From: Echinicola rosea
GTDB lineage: Bacteria; Bacteroidota; Bacteroidia; Cytophagales; Cyclobacteriaceae
Length of the DNA: 64,000 bases
Assembly (NCBI RefSeq): GCF_005281475.1
Contig: NZ_CP040106.1
Coordinates: 687,501-751,500, forward strand
Reading direction: 5' to 3'
Position 1 is the stretch's first letter. Each line of letters opens with the position of its first letter. Positions 25,634-34,975 of the stretch are shown one piece after another. The notes beneath the pieces are model-generated. The model was given only the letters and a program-made list of their open reading frames with translations, was not told where the DNA came from and made no database searches. The position numbers were made by a program, and so were the translations under genes.

Positions 25634-26784
25634 TCTTTTGTTAAATAGTCATCAGCGAGATCTTGATATTTTTCCATCAAACCTCTTTCCGGAAGATGAT
25701 ACTTCCATTTATCAGTACTTTTTAATCCTTTCCATGCCATAGCTTTATAGAAATCGAAAGGGATATTACCTAAAGGGAATTCTTTCTTTACATCTTGATT
25801 TGATAGAAAGTTTATCTTTCCTAAGTTCGAGTGGATTCCCTGAAGTACTTCTGCCATGTCAGAAACCATGTTTTCCGCCATATAGTTATGTTGTTTCACT
25901 GTACTACCAATATATTTTTCAACATATCTTTCAAAATTGCTATTGAAGTTTCCGTCTATTGGTGACCCTCCGCCATGAAAAACTGCAACAAATAATTCCG
26001 CATGGATCATTTCATGGAGAATAGTCCTAGCTAGGCTGAGCGAACTTCTGTCAAGTAAGTCTTGATTAAGGGTTATTTGGATATGATAGGGACCTAAAGA
26101 ATCATCTGTTTCAGCATTTCGAGGGCCAAGGTCTCCAGGACGTCGTGGGACAGGACCAACTTTTAGAATTACATTTCTCCCAGTTTGAGAGGTTTGGTTA
26201 AAGGTAGCTAATTTCTTTATGAATTCATCTACCTTTAGTTTTTCAAGGATACATACTAATTTTGGATAATTTTTGAAGGATTGGTCCACCTCAACTTTAA
26301 GGTTGGAGTCGTCTTCTCTTAAAGGAACACAAGGCACCACCATTCCAGGAATCGTCGGATGCGGATCATAGCAGGCCTCGTCCGTCTGAGGAGGATTTGG
26401 GCCGTCTCCATTACTGGGGAGTGAATATCCTCCTCCGTTAGGTCTTGGCCCATTGCTTTCTGGACTTTCTTCAGTAAACCGGCATTCCAAATACACATCC
26501 GAATCGAGGTAATGATTATCCCCGTAAGGATTTACCTGGCACCAGTTGATGATCTCATATTCGCATTCATAGCCAATGGAACCGCCGCCTCCGGATTCTT
26601 CTTCAGTATCCTGATCATATCTCGATTGTTGATGAACATCCCTCTTCCTGCTTTCTTGTTCTTTTTTTGCGACGCTTTTGATGATTTTTGATTTGTCCCC
26701 ATTTGCATATTCCCATCCACCAATGGGCTTTTCGTCCCAGTCAAATAGCATTCTGATACCAGAGAATGCTTCCGGTACCGACAT
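25621..26784 (-). CDS. Zincin-like (SprT/HExxH-type) protein, apparently truncated at its 5' end
   Basis: The 387 residues from ATG 26784 contain, near residues 247-260, LARTILHEMIHAELF, an HExxH zinc-protease-like motif, in a region found in Bacteroidota hypothetical proteins. The middle has a proline- and glycine-rich segment (about 110-150). The reading frame continues upstream of this ATG for another 52 codons of convincing protein (LLFFPVGETEYEVYISRLYD) up to a TGA at 26941-26943, and this extension holds no ATG, GTG or TTG. The true N-terminus, including any signal peptide, is therefore missing or shifted into another frame. Three small exported paralogs follow, the first overlapping by 13 bases. 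Confidence 0.6.
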   Translation of the reverse strand: MSVPEAFSGIRMLFDWDEKPIGGWEYANGDKSKIIKSVAKKEQESRKRDVHQQSRYDQDTEEESGGGGSIGYECEYEIINWCQVNPYGDNHYLDSDVYLECRFTEESPESNGPRPNGGGYSLPSNGDGPNPPQTDEACYDPHPTIPGMVVPCVPLREDDSNLKVEVDQSFKNYPKLVCILEKLKVDEFIKKLATFNQTSQTGRNVILKVGPVPRRPGDLGPRNAETDDSLGPYHIQITLNQDLLDRSSLSLARTILHEMIHAELFVAVFHGGGSPIDGNFNSNFERYVEKYIGSTVKQHNYMAENMVSDMAEVLQGIHSNLGKINFLSNQDVKKEFPLGNIPFDFYKAMAWKGLKSTDKWKYHLPERGLMEKYQDLADDYLTKDCKK

Positions 26785-26940
26785 GAAATTATATCGCGTG
26801 AGGTCCTCCGCTGAAAAAGCCTCATCCCCTCCATAGTCATACAGCCGAGAAATATAGACTTCGTACTCCGTTTCCCCAACAGGGAAAAACAGCAGGGTGT
26901 TAAAGGCATTGACATCACCTTTATCTTTATGTTTCTCATT

Positions 26941-27325
26941 TCAATAAAATTTAATTAAAAATTTATTCAGTTGAAATTTATAAACAATAAAAACATCAAG
27001 TAAGGTTAAAATATGACAAAATTATAAAAAAACTACCAGTACTACCTTGGATTGAATGGTGAAAAAAGTTCAAGGCATTCAGGTATAGATTGGTCGAGCT
27101 GGTCTTTGTTATAGATGACCTGCTTTACAAGTAGGGCGGCTTACCACTTCAGCAGCTATATCATATTAGTTGTTTAGGAAAGATATTTTATATTTGAAGG
27201 TAGAATGGAATTTTTCTTGGAGTGTTGGAGTTTTATCTGCTGATAAAATGGAATTTGAATTTTATAGAATAGTTTTGTAGCCCAAATACCTGCAGATTTC
27301 CTATCGGTTTAATTAAATTTGTTTT
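26941..27325. other. Gene-free stretch between the truncated zincin gene and cysS
   Basis: This 385-base A+T-rich gap holds no credible frame on either strand. It should contain the cysS promoter; a TATATTTG box, matching the -7 consensus, is present near 27190. I see no homology in it to the missing N-terminus of the minus-strand gene. Confidence 0.5.
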
Positions 27326-28819
27326 ATGATTTCCAAAGATTTGAAGATTTATAACACGCTGAGTCGTGACAAAGAACTTTTTGAGCCTTTTAAACCGCCC
27401 TTCGTCGGGATGTATGTATGCGGCCCCACGGTGTATGGGGATGCCCACCTGGGTCATGCCCGACCGGCCATTACCTTTGACACCGTTTACAGGTACTTAA
27501 AGCATCAGGGATATAAGGTGCGGTATGTGCGGAACATCACTGATGTGGGGCACCTGCAGGGTGATGCCGATGATGGCGAGGATAAGATTGCCAAAAAGGC
27601 CAAATTGGAGCAGTTGGAACCCATGGAGGTGGCCCAGCATTATACCGATTCCTACCATCGCGATATGGACCTGCTAAATACCTTCAAGCCCAATATTGAG
27701 CCCAGAGCCACCGGTCACATTCCCGAGCAAATCAAGTTGGTAGAAGATATCTTAGAGGCCGGTTTTGCTTATGAGGTAAACGGCTCGGTGTATTTTGATG
27801 TGGTGAAATATAACGAGGAAAAGCCTTACGGGAAGCTGTCCGGGAGGGTTGTTGAAGAGTTGATGAGCGGTAGCCGTGAGCTGGACGGGCAAGATGAAAA
27901 GCGCAATCCGATTGATTTTGCCCTTTGGAAAAATGCCGCTCCCGAGCATTTGATGAAGTGGGATTCTCCTTGGGGCGTGGGCTTTCCCGGCTGGCACCTG
28001 GAGTGTACAGCGATGAGCTCAAAGTACCTCGGGGACCAGTTTGATATCCACGGCGGTGGCATGGACCTGATGTTTCCGCACCACGAGTGTGAGATCGCCC
28101 AGGGCAATGCAGGCCATGGCCATGATCCGGCGAAGTACTGGATGCACAATAACATGATCACCATCAATGGTCAAAAGATGGGCAAGTCCTTAGGGAATTT
28201 CATAACCCTACAGGAGCTTTTCAAGGGTAAGCACGACCTGCTCGAACAGGCCTATAGCCCCATGACCATCCGTTATTTTATCCTGACGGCACATTATAGG
28301 TCCACGCTGGACTTTTCTAACGAGGCCTTGAAGGCCGCCCAGAAAGGGTACAAAAAAATCATCAACGGCCTCCGCATCGCCAAAGACATGGCATACACCG
28401 CAACAGATGGCGTAGAACTGGACGAAAAGCAGGTGCAGCAAGTGGAGAAAAGCATCGAAAATGCGTATCGCGCCATGAACGATGACTTTAACACCGCCCA
28501 GGCCATTGGCCAGCTGTTCAATTTGCTGAAAAAGATCAACAGCATCTTTACCGGTCAGCTCCAAGGGGCGGCTTTAGGAAAAGAAGTTTTTGAAAAATTA
28601 ATTCAGACCTTCATCGTTTTTGTAGAGGATATTTTAGGTCTGGTGGAAGAAAAATCAGACAAGCAGCAAGCGCTATTGGAGCTGTTGCTGAAGCTGTACA
28701 AAGAGGCCAAGCTGGCCAAGGATTATGATAAAGTCGATGAGATCCGGGCCGCACTCAAATCCATCGGTATCGTGGTCAAGGATATGAAAGAAAAAGTAGA
28801 TTGGGCTTATGAAGAATAA
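27326..28819 (+). CDS. cysS: Cysteinyl-tRNA synthetase
   Basis: The 497-residue class I synthetase charges tRNA-Cys. The signature motifs are [16 protein letters not shown] (HIGH-like HLGH near residue 42, with the zinc cysteine before it), [10 protein letters not shown] and HHECEIAQ for zinc, and the KMSKS-like loop KMGKSLGNF near residue 283. The anticodon-binding helical domain fills the C-terminus. The M28 peptidase gene starts 11 bases before its stop. Confidence 0.97.
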   Translation: MISKDLKIYNTLSRDKELFEPFKPPFVGMYVCGPTVYGDAHLGHARPAITFDTVYRYLKHQGYKVRYVRNITDVGHLQGDADDGEDKIAKKAKLEQLEPMEVAQHYTDSYHRDMDLLNTFKPNIEPRATGHIPEQIKLVEDILEAGFAYEVNGSVYFDVVKYNEEKPYGKLSGRVVEELMSGSRELDGQDEKRNPIDFALWKNAAPEHLMKWDSPWGVGFPGWHLECTAMSSKYLGDQFDIHGGGMDLMFPHHECEIAQGNAGHGHDPAKYWMHNNMITINGQKMGKSLGNFITLQELFKGKHDLLEQAYSPMTIRYFILTAHYRSTLDFSNEALKAAQKGYKKIINGLRIAKDMAYTATDGVELDEKQVQQVEKSIENAYRAMNDDFNTAQAIGQLFNLLKKINSIFTGQLQGAALGKEVFEKLIQTFIVFVEDILGLVEEKSDKQQALLELLLKLYKEAKLAKDYDKVDEIRAALKSIGIVVKDMKEKVDWAYEE

Positions 28820-29795
28820 ATTCATTTGGGCGATGGCCTTTGGGCTATTGCTTGGAGCATGCGGAGAAGCAAAGAAAGAAACTGCGCAGGAGCCAGTAGT
28901 GGCGGTACCTGTAGCTGAAGTTCCGGATTTTAATGCGGACTCTGCTTATCATTATATCCAAAAACAAGTGGATTTTGGTCCCCGTGTGCCCAATACAGAA
29001 GGCCATAAAGCCACTTCCCAGTGGTTACAGGAGAAGTTTGCTTCCTTTGGCCTGACGGTACAGGCGCAGGAGTTCACTGCCGAGGCGTATGACGGCAAGC
29101 CACTGGAATTGACCAATATCATTGCCTCCTATAATCCCCATGCCAAAAAGCGGATCCTTTTGGGAGCCCACTGGGATACGCGAAGGGTGGCCGATAAGGA
29201 TACAGAGCGAATCAATGAGCCTATCGATGGTGCCAATGACGGGGGCAGTGGCGTGGGGGTATTGCTGGAGATTGCCCGTGTGATCGCTTCAGCTTCCAAA
29301 AAGCCAGAAGTAGGCATTGACTTTATCCTCTTTGACGGGGAAGATGACGGCAAGCCGGAATCTGCCAAAGCCGGGGCCAATGATGCCAAGTGGTGGTGCT
29401 TGGGTTCCCAGCATTGGGCCAAAACGCCACACGAGCGCGGCTATGCAGCCTATTACGGGATCCTATTGGACATGGTGGGAGCCAAGGGAGCGCGCTTTTA
29501 TAAAGAAGGGGTTTCCATGCAGTATGCCAAAGGTATTGTCAATAAGGTCTGGAACTACGCCCATTCGATCGGACATAGTGACTTTTTCCAAATGCGCAAT
29601 TCCCATCCCATTACCGATGACCACATTCCCGTCAATGAAGTGGCACGGATTCCCATGATCGATATCATCGATTATTCCCCTGATTTTGGCTTTGGGAGGT
29701 ATCACCATAAGCATGCAGACAATATGGAAGTTATCGATACCAGGACGCTGAAAGCTGTTGGAGAAACTGTCCTTTTTACGATATACCAAGAATAA
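28809..29795 (+). CDS. M28-family lipoprotein (glutaminyl-peptide cyclotransferase-like)
   Basis: The 328-residue protein has a lipobox (LLLGACGEA at residues 13-21) and an M28 zinc-binding fold: GAHWDTR near residue 118, [26 protein letters not shown] and the late DDHIPVNE. This pattern, with W in the metal-site region and a HxKHAD-like end ([10 protein letters not shown]), is that of secreted glutaminyl cyclases, which form N-terminal pyroglutamate, or of related aminopeptidases. It overlaps the end of cysS by 11 bases. Confidence 0.85.
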   Translation: MKNKFIWAMAFGLLLGACGEAKKETAQEPVVAVPVAEVPDFNADSAYHYIQKQVDFGPRVPNTEGHKATSQWLQEKFASFGLTVQAQEFTAEAYDGKPLELTNIIASYNPHAKKRILLGAHWDTRRVADKDTERINEPIDGANDGGSGVGVLLEIARVIASASKKPEVGIDFILFDGEDDGKPESAKAGANDAKWWCLGSQHWAKTPHERGYAAYYGILLDMVGAKGARFYKEGVSMQYAKGIVNKVWNYAHSIGHSDFFQMRNSHPITDDHIPVNEVARIPMIDIIDYSPDFGFGRYHHKHADNMEVIDTRTLKAVGETVLFTIYQE

Positions 29796-29920
29796 GCGTA
29801 AGTGTCTAGATGTGAGATATGAGACGTGAGATGTGAGACGTGAGATTTCCTCCATTGGGAGAGGAGGTTATGTAGGCTTGTTTTTGAGCAAAGAACAAAG
29901 AAGAAAGAAGAATGACAAGG

Positions 29921-29985
29921 TTGTGCAGGGGCTCTGCCCCAGCACTGGCAAGTTTTGAGTCTCTGACTCAATTAAACTGTTCCAG
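29921..29985 (+). repeat. Dispersed repeat family F, copy 1
   Basis: The same order as at 34911-34975: TTGTGC, a small dyad GGGGCTCTGCCCC, then TTGAGTCTCTGACTCAA, itself a dyad with a three-base loop. Both copies are in the same orientation. Confidence 0.75.
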
Positions 29986-30306
29986 ATTTGTACCCCTCTC
30001 AGTTATTACCATATTTAATTATTGTCGTCCGAGTAAAGATTTTAGGATTGAAAAAAATTCGTGCAATCCTGCCCCTAAATTCCCTAAGGGGGACTTTCTT
30101 AACATCCATTTAAAGAACGGGTAGTTTTAAGAAATCGAGTAAATCTTATCTGTTTTCATTTAAATCTACTTTTTCAGCGTATGTGAAATTTAATCGGACG
30201 ACAGTAATATTTAATAATGAAAACTAATATTAATCCTATTGATCCAACAAAAGCACCGAAGGAACAGCAGACTGATCAGATGCTTACCTCAGGGCAAAGG
30301 CATTTA

Positions 30307-30485
30307 AACCCGCATTATGCACTAGCCTATCTATTGCGACCTGATCCGCCGCGGCGGACAAAATCAGTTGCTTCGCTGCTGTTTTCGATTTCACCATCCG
30401 CCGCGGCGGATGATTCAATCTCCAAACAGCCTGATTTTCTTGTAGTTTCAGTTCTCATAACGATTCCTAATGCATAAAGCGGGTT
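30307..30485. repeat. MITE-like element with terminal inverted repeats (family E, copy 1)
   Basis: The left end AACCCGCATTATGCACTAG is complementary, with two or three differences, to the right end CCTAATGCATAAAGCGGGTTA, giving terminal inverted repeats of about 19 bases around a 140-base core. The right half matches 42192-42290 and, in part, 56505-56575, in inverted orientation. An internal pair of TCCGCCGCGGCGGA palindromes lies at 30346-30415. No transposase frame is inside. Confidence 0.65.
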
Positions 30486-30617
30486 AAAAAAATGTTTCTA
30501 TTTGCATTTATATCTGCCGATCCTGCATAACTCACCCTTTTTAATGTAATCATTTTTTGTGGTCACCTGCACCTTCTATATGACCCTCTGCCAAAGGCGG
30601 ATGAGGCAGAATAGTCA

Positions 30618-30705
30618 GGGATCAAGCCATATTTCTGGGAGCTTTACTGCAAGGAGGCATTACAAATGCCTTTCTCAGCAGTTCGCATTTCAAATGCGGA
30701 ACTAG
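30618..30705 (+). repeat. REP-like repeat family D, copy 1 (inverted relative to 59276-59368)
   Basis: Shared features with 59276-59368 are GGATCAAGCCATATTTCTGG at one end, a hairpin around GGCATTACAAATGCC and the palindrome CGCATTTCAAATGCG. The hairpin is imperfect here and perfect in the other copy. Confidence 0.75.
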
Positions 30706-30925
30706 AGATGGACTTTATCCTTTTCCTTTTTTCCATTGATGAAAAAAGAAAGAAAAAAATCCAGGCCGGTGGTATGCCTTTTAAAAATGGGACATGGATT
30801 TCCCCTGCGACGTGGATCCGTCACCCATTTTAATTTCCACCCGATGGCTACGGCCTAAAAGCGAGTGGGTCTCGCTGTTCCACGACGCGAGCCAACTCCC
30901 TTTCTTAACGGCCTCCACCATCGGC

Positions 30926-30988
30926 TGGAAAACAGGCATACCAAGGGCCGTTTATCAAGAAGTGATACCTTTTTTGGGACTTATTAAA
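30926..30988 (+). repeat. Dispersed repeat family G, copy 1
   Basis: Direct match to 42310-42371: both read TGGAAAACAGGCATACCAAG, then GGGCCGT, a variable AAG-rich part and TTTTTGGGACTTATTAA. Confidence 0.75.
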
Positions 30989-31080
30989 CGGCATTAGGTC
31001 AGGGCTTTACCCCAACCAAATCAACTCATCATGCTTTCAGCCTATCCCGCCATTCGGCAAGATAGGCTACCGCGGTTTTC

Positions 31081-31252
31081 AATGTACAAATTGGGGCAAA
31101 GTGCCAGCGGCCCGATTAATTTTGTAACCTGCGGATTCATCTGCAGGAGCTTAAGCGCTCCTCAACCTCCCGGAGGAGTGCCAGCGGCACGGATGATAGC
31201 TATGCCCACACGAAAATTTTTCCCTTCAAAACACTAAACGCGTTTGCCCTGG
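31081..31252 (-). repeat. Dispersed repeat family C, copy 1 (inverted relative to 57794-57951)
   Basis: The reverse complement matches 57794-57951 throughout: GGGCAAACGCGTTTAG at one end, two GTGCCGCTGGCAC palindromes separated by about 85 bases, ATGAATCCGCAGGTTAC in the middle and TTTGTACATT at the other end. Confidence 0.8.
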
Positions 31253-31476
31253 TGCCTACCCCCCCTATTGTGCCCAATGTTCCTAATTGGGGATACCAAA
31301 TAAGTTAGCTGTTTTAAGGTAGTTTTTTTTCGATGTCTTAGAATCCGCGTTTAACGGTCATCTTAGTACCTTGGCGACCTGGTGACTTCCAGCATCCAAA
31401 ATGCGAACTGTGGCATTTGTTTAAGACACTTTCCCCAAAAAAACTGTATATTCATTTTTTAAGTGAATGGAATAAA

Positions 31477-32493
31477 ATGAAAAAAGGACAAGTTACCATC
31501 AGGGATATCGCGTTGAAGCTGAACATAAGCATTTCTACTGTTTCGCGGGCATTGCGGAATTCTCCGGAAATCAAGCTGGAAACCCGCAAGAAGGTGTTGG
31601 CGATGGCCGATAAGCTAAATTATTCGCCCAATGTGGTTGCCCAGAGTTTACGGGTCAATAAGACCAAGACCTTGGGGATCGTTGTCCCCGAGCTGGCTTC
31701 CCATTTTTTTGCGTCTAATATCAGCGGTATTCAGGATACGGCGTACCGCAGGGGGTACAATGTGATGATCTGTCAGTCCAATGAGAGTTTTGAGCAAGAG
31801 AAATCCGATATCCGCACCTTGGTTTCCAGCCGGGTGGACGGGCTATTGATTTCCCTTAGCCGGGAAACGGTATCGTATGATCATCTCCAAAATCTCATCG
31901 ACCGTGAAATTCCTTTTGTGCTCTTTGACCGCATCCTGGAAGGATTGCCAGTGTCCACGGTGACGGTGGATGATACTTTGGGTGCGTACAAGGTGACGCG
32001 ACATTTGATCGAGCAGGGCTGTCAGCGAATTGCCTTCCTTTCTGGGCCGGAAGGCATGTACATCAGCCAGAAGCGGATGGACGGTTATGAAAAAGCACTG
32101 AGCGAAAAGGGAATTATCATGGATCCGGGCTTGGTGCGGCACAGCGATTTGACCTCGGAGACGACCCAGGCAATGGTGCGGGATTTATTGGACCAGCCAA
32201 ACCCGCCGGACGCCATCTTTGCGATCAATGATCCTGTGGCCATTGACGTGATGAAATTCTTAAAAGGACGTGGGATTCGCATTCCGCAGGATATCGCTTT
32301 GGTGGGATTTACCAATATGCCCGTGTCAGATGCCTTGGAGCCAGCATTGTCCACGGTGGACCAGCCAGCCTATGAAATGGGACGCCTGGCGGCCAATAAT
32401 CTGCTGGACCAGCTGATGGATCCAGATGGCTTTGAGCCAAAAAATATCGTGTTGGATACAGAATTGGTCATTCGAAAGTCCTCAGAAAAATAA
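31477..32493 (+). CDS. LacI/GalR-family transcriptional regulator, probable controller of the gal genes
   Basis: The 338-residue protein from ATG 31477 has an N-terminal helix-turn-helix (VTIRDIALKLNISISTVSRA) and hinge, followed by a periplasmic-binding-protein-like effector domain from about residue 62 (LGIVVPELASHFFASNISGI) to the end. Regulators of this family usually repress sugar genes until a sugar binds. Position just before galM-galK-galT suggests control of galactose use. The frame extends to an ATG at 31417, but the added 20 residues are not family-like. Confidence 0.9.
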   Translation: MKKGQVTIRDIALKLNISISTVSRALRNSPEIKLETRKKVLAMADKLNYSPNVVAQSLRVNKTKTLGIVVPELASHFFASNISGIQDTAYRRGYNVMICQSNESFEQEKSDIRTLVSSRVDGLLISLSRETVSYDHLQNLIDREIPFVLFDRILEGLPVSTVTVDDTLGAYKVTRHLIEQGCQRIAFLSGPEGMYISQKRMDGYEKALSEKGIIMDPGLVRHSDLTSETTQAMVRDLLDQPNPPDAIFAINDPVAIDVMKFLKGRGIRIPQDIALVGFTNMPVSDALEPALSTVDQPAYEMGRLAANNLLDQLMDPDGFEPKNIVLDTELVIRKSSEK

Positions 32494-32504
32494 GTGATGG
32501 ATGG

Positions 32505-32527
32505 AAACGTTTTCGGGAACGTTTTTT
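32505..32527 (+). terminator. Terminator or operator-like dyad after the LacI-type gene
   Basis: AAACGTT (32505-32511) is repeated as its complement AACGTTT (32518-32524) around six bases and is followed by T, 12 bases after the stop codon. It can serve as a terminator. Because LacI-family operators often contain an AACGTT half-site, and the dyad lies upstream of the galM promoter, a regulatory role is also possible. Confidence 0.5.
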
Positions 32528-32584
32528 TCAAAATTTACCTACAAATGCCCTGAATTACATTTTTTAATACCTTAAATTGGCTGC

Positions 32585-32592
32585 TACATTTG
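32585..32592 (+). promoter_or_regulatory. Candidate -7 box of the gal operon
   Basis: TACATTTG at 32585-32592 matches TAnnTTTG and lies 31 bases before the galM start. No clear TTTG is found at the ideal distance upstream, only a T-rich stretch at 32558-32566. Confidence 0.45.
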
Positions 32593-32623
32593 TGAAAATA
32601 GTCAGTCAATAAACCTTTTACCC

Positions 32624-33703
32624 TTGTCTAAAGAAAGTACCAATCGCGCTAAAGTCACTGTCGAAAAGACCGTTTTTGGTCAAACCCACACCGGCACTGA
32701 TATCCATTTATTTACCTTAAGGAATGCCAACGGAGCAAAAGCCTGTGTGACCAATTACGGTGCTACACTTACCCATCTTGAAGTTCCGGACCGAACCGGA
32801 ACCCCTACTGACGTGGTGCTCGGTTTTGACCGGTTTGAGGACTATATCAGTGAAAAATATCTCCAAGCAGGAGCTTTTATGGGCTGTACCGTGGGAAGGG
32901 TATGTAACCGTATTGACCGCGGAAGGTTTACCTTGGAAGGCAAGCCCTACGAAATGGCGGTAAACAATGGCGACCACCACTTGCACGGTGGCTTGGAAGG
33001 GTTTGATAAAAAAATATGGAAAGCCGCTATCCTCGATGATGGTGTGGAATTCACCTATGTCAGTCCTGATGGGGAAGAAAACTACCCAGGAAACTTGACG
33101 GTAACGGTAGCCTTTACGCTTTCGGAGGAAAACGAACTGACGCTTACCTATGGTGCCAAGACTGACAAAACCACCGTGATCAACCTTACCAATCATTCTT
33201 ATTTCAACCTTTCAGGAGACCTTTCATCCACCATCTTAGAGCACGACCTACAGGTCAGTGCGCCGCTCTATGTGGCAGTCAAAGAAGGTAGTATTCCTAC
33301 CGGAGAAATCCTTTCAGTAAAGGGGACGCCATTGGATTTCCTCAATACCAAAAAGATCAAGGAGGGAGTGATGGCCGATCATCCGCAGACGGTGATTGCC
33401 AATGGCCTGGACCAGACCTTGGTGGTTGACAAAAACCAGCCCGCGGCAGTGCTCTCCTCCGAAGCATCAGGGATCTGCATGGAAGTAGCCACTTCAGAAC
33501 CTGGTATTCAATTGTATTCTGCCAATTATTTTGATGGGACGCTCGAGGGAAAGGGAAAGACATATCCAAAGCATGGCGGCATTGCATTGGAGACGCAGCA
33601 CTTTCCGGATTCCCCAAACCAACCTCATTTCCCCACGGTAGTGCTCCGGCCGGGAGAAACTTTCCAGAGTTTCACGGCTTTTAAATTTTCAGTCATTAAG
33701 TAA
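32624..33703 (+). CDS. galM: Aldose 1-epimerase (mutarotase), TTG start
   Basis: The 359-residue enzyme interconverts alpha and beta galactose, the first step of the Leloir pathway. It contains the mutarotase motifs NYGATLTHLEVPDR, CTVGRVCNRIDRGRF, NNGDHHLHGGLEGFD (first catalytic histidine), LTNHSYFNLSG (second) and a C-terminal EPGIQLYSANYFDG and LETQHFPDSPNQ with the catalytic glutamate. The only in-frame start near the N-terminus is the TTG at 32624. galK follows after 15 bases. Confidence 0.94.
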   Translation: MSKESTNRAKVTVEKTVFGQTHTGTDIHLFTLRNANGAKACVTNYGATLTHLEVPDRTGTPTDVVLGFDRFEDYISEKYLQAGAFMGCTVGRVCNRIDRGRFTLEGKPYEMAVNNGDHHLHGGLEGFDKKIWKAAILDDGVEFTYVSPDGEENYPGNLTVTVAFTLSEENELTLTYGAKTDKTTVINLTNHSYFNLSGDLSSTILEHDLQVSAPLYVAVKEGSIPTGEILSVKGTPLDFLNTKKIKEGVMADHPQTVIANGLDQTLVVDKNQPAAVLSSEASGICMEVATSEPGIQLYSANYFDGTLEGKGKTYPKHGGIALETQHFPDSPNQPHFPTVVLRPGETFQSFTAFKFSVIK

Positions 33704-33718
33704 AGTAACCGTATTATC

Positions 33719-34870
33719 ATGAACCCAGAAATTATCACGTCAGCGTTCTTCGAGCTGTTTGACAAAAAACCAATTGTCGTCAAATCCCCCGGAAGGATCA
33801 ACCTGATCGGGGAGCATACCGATTATAACGAAGGTTTCGTACTTCCCGCAGCGATCAACAAGGAGATCGTCATTGCTGTCCAAAAAAATGACAGTGATGA
33901 ATGCCGGTTGTTTTCCCTCGATTTTCAGGAATCCCTGACCTTTGACCTGCAAGATTTTGAGCGGATGGAAGGTGGCTGGGGCAATTATGTAATGGGCGTC
34001 GTGGCGCAATTGCAGAAGGCCGGCTACTCCATCGAAGGGTTTGACCTGGTGTTTGGAGGGGATGTGCCCGTAGGGGCAGGATTATCGTCTTCCGCGGCGG
34101 TGGAAAATGGTGTTTGTCTGGCTTTGTCCGAATTATTCGGTCTTGGACTGGAGCGCTTGGACATGCTGAAGTATGCCCAAAAGGCGGAGCATGAATTTGC
34201 TGGGGTCCAGTGTGGGATCATGGATCAATTTGCTTCCATGATGGGCAAGGATGACCATGCCATCCGATTGGACTGCCGATCCCTTGAATACAGCTATTTC
34301 CCGATCGACCTTGGAGATTACCAAATCATCCTGTGCGATACACAGGTAAAGCACTCCCTGGCCGACTCTGCTTATAATGACCGTAGAAGGGAGTGCCAAG
34401 ATGGTGTGGCCGCTGTTCAGCAGACCAATCAAACCGTCAAGAGTCTCCGTGATGTGACGTTGGAAATGCTGGAAGAGGCCAAGTCCAAAATCAGCGACGT
34501 GGTCTTCCGGCGGTGCAAATTTGTGATTGAGGAAAATGCCCGTTTGCTCAAAGGCTGTGAGCTGTTGGAAAAAGGTGATATCAAAGGTTTCGGACAGCAG
34601 ATGTACGGTTCCCACGACGGGCTTTCTGAGCTATATGAAGTGAGCTGTAAAGAACTGGATTTTTTGGCCGATTTTGCCAAGTCCCGTGAGGCTGTCGCTG
34701 GTGCCCGGATGATGGGTGGTGGCTTTGGTGGCTGTACCATTAACTTGGTGGAAAAAAGTGCCAAGGAGACGTTCGAAAAGGAAGTAGCCGCTGCTTACGA
34801 AAAAGCCTTCGGCAAATCCCTCCAAATCTATGAAGTGGACGTCACGGATGGTACGAGAGTAGTCGGATAG
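33719..34870 (+). CDS. galK: Galactokinase
   Basis: The 383-residue GHMP kinase phosphorylates galactose at C1. It shows the family signature GRINLIGEHTDYNEGFVLPA near residue 25, the ATP-binding PVGAGLSSSAAVENG near residue 115 and the third motif ARMMGGGFGGCTINLV near residue 330. It stands between galM and galT; the gap to galT carries a dispersed repeat. Confidence 0.96.
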   Translation: MNPEIITSAFFELFDKKPIVVKSPGRINLIGEHTDYNEGFVLPAAINKEIVIAVQKNDSDECRLFSLDFQESLTFDLQDFERMEGGWGNYVMGVVAQLQKAGYSIEGFDLVFGGDVPVGAGLSSSAAVENGVCLALSELFGLGLERLDMLKYAQKAEHEFAGVQCGIMDQFASMMGKDDHAIRLDCRSLEYSYFPIDLGDYQIILCDTQVKHSLADSAYNDRRRECQDGVAAVQQTNQTVKSLRDVTLEMLEEAKSKISDVVFRRCKFVIEENARLLKGCELLEKGDIKGFGQQMYGSHDGLSELYEVSCKELDFLADFAKSREAVAGARMMGGGFGGCTINLVEKSAKETFEKEVAAAYEKAFGKSLQIYEVDVTDGTRVVG

Positions 34871-34910
34871 TTTGAGTAGAGCGTATTAATTTGTAAGATA
34901 AAAGTAAACG

Positions 34911-34975
34911 TTGTGCTGGGGCTCCGCCCCGGTGCACCCTAAAATTGAGTCTCTGACTCAACCAAGTGACAATTG
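34911..34975 (+). repeat. Dispersed repeat family F, copy 2, inside the gal operon
   Basis: It matches 29921-29985 in the same orientation, with the dyads GGGGCTCCGCCCC and TTGAGTCTCTGACTCAA. It separates galK from galT and ends about 30 bases before the galT start. Confidence 0.75.

Larger units (their letters stand above)
29796..31476. repeat. 1.7-kb gene-free mosaic of repeats (families F, E, D, G, C)
   Basis: Between the M28 gene and the LacI-type regulator there is no credible gene; frames present are short and interrupted. The stretch is built from repeat modules that recur elsewhere in the window: F at 29921-29985, E at 30307-30485, D at 30618-30705, G at 30926-30988 and C at 31081-31252. 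A short tandem repeat of GAGACGTGA-like units lies at 29809-29846. The composition changes abruptly from module to module. Confidence 0.75.

Noticed and set aside
30340..30420. CRISPR-like repeats (TCCGCCGCGGCGGA twice)
   Set aside because: Only two copies, palindromic, with one spacer-like interval and no cas genes; the pair belongs to the core of the family E element.
30217..30477. 86-codon plus-strand frame across 30.2-30.5 kb
   Set aside because: It overlaps the MITE-like element with its terminal repeats and the GC-rich palindromes; the homologous sequence at 42.2 kb does not keep the frame.
31031..31237. 68-codon plus-strand frame in family C
   Set aside because: It is generated by the repeat itself and is not kept in the inverted copy at 57.8 kb, where the homologous strand has different stops.
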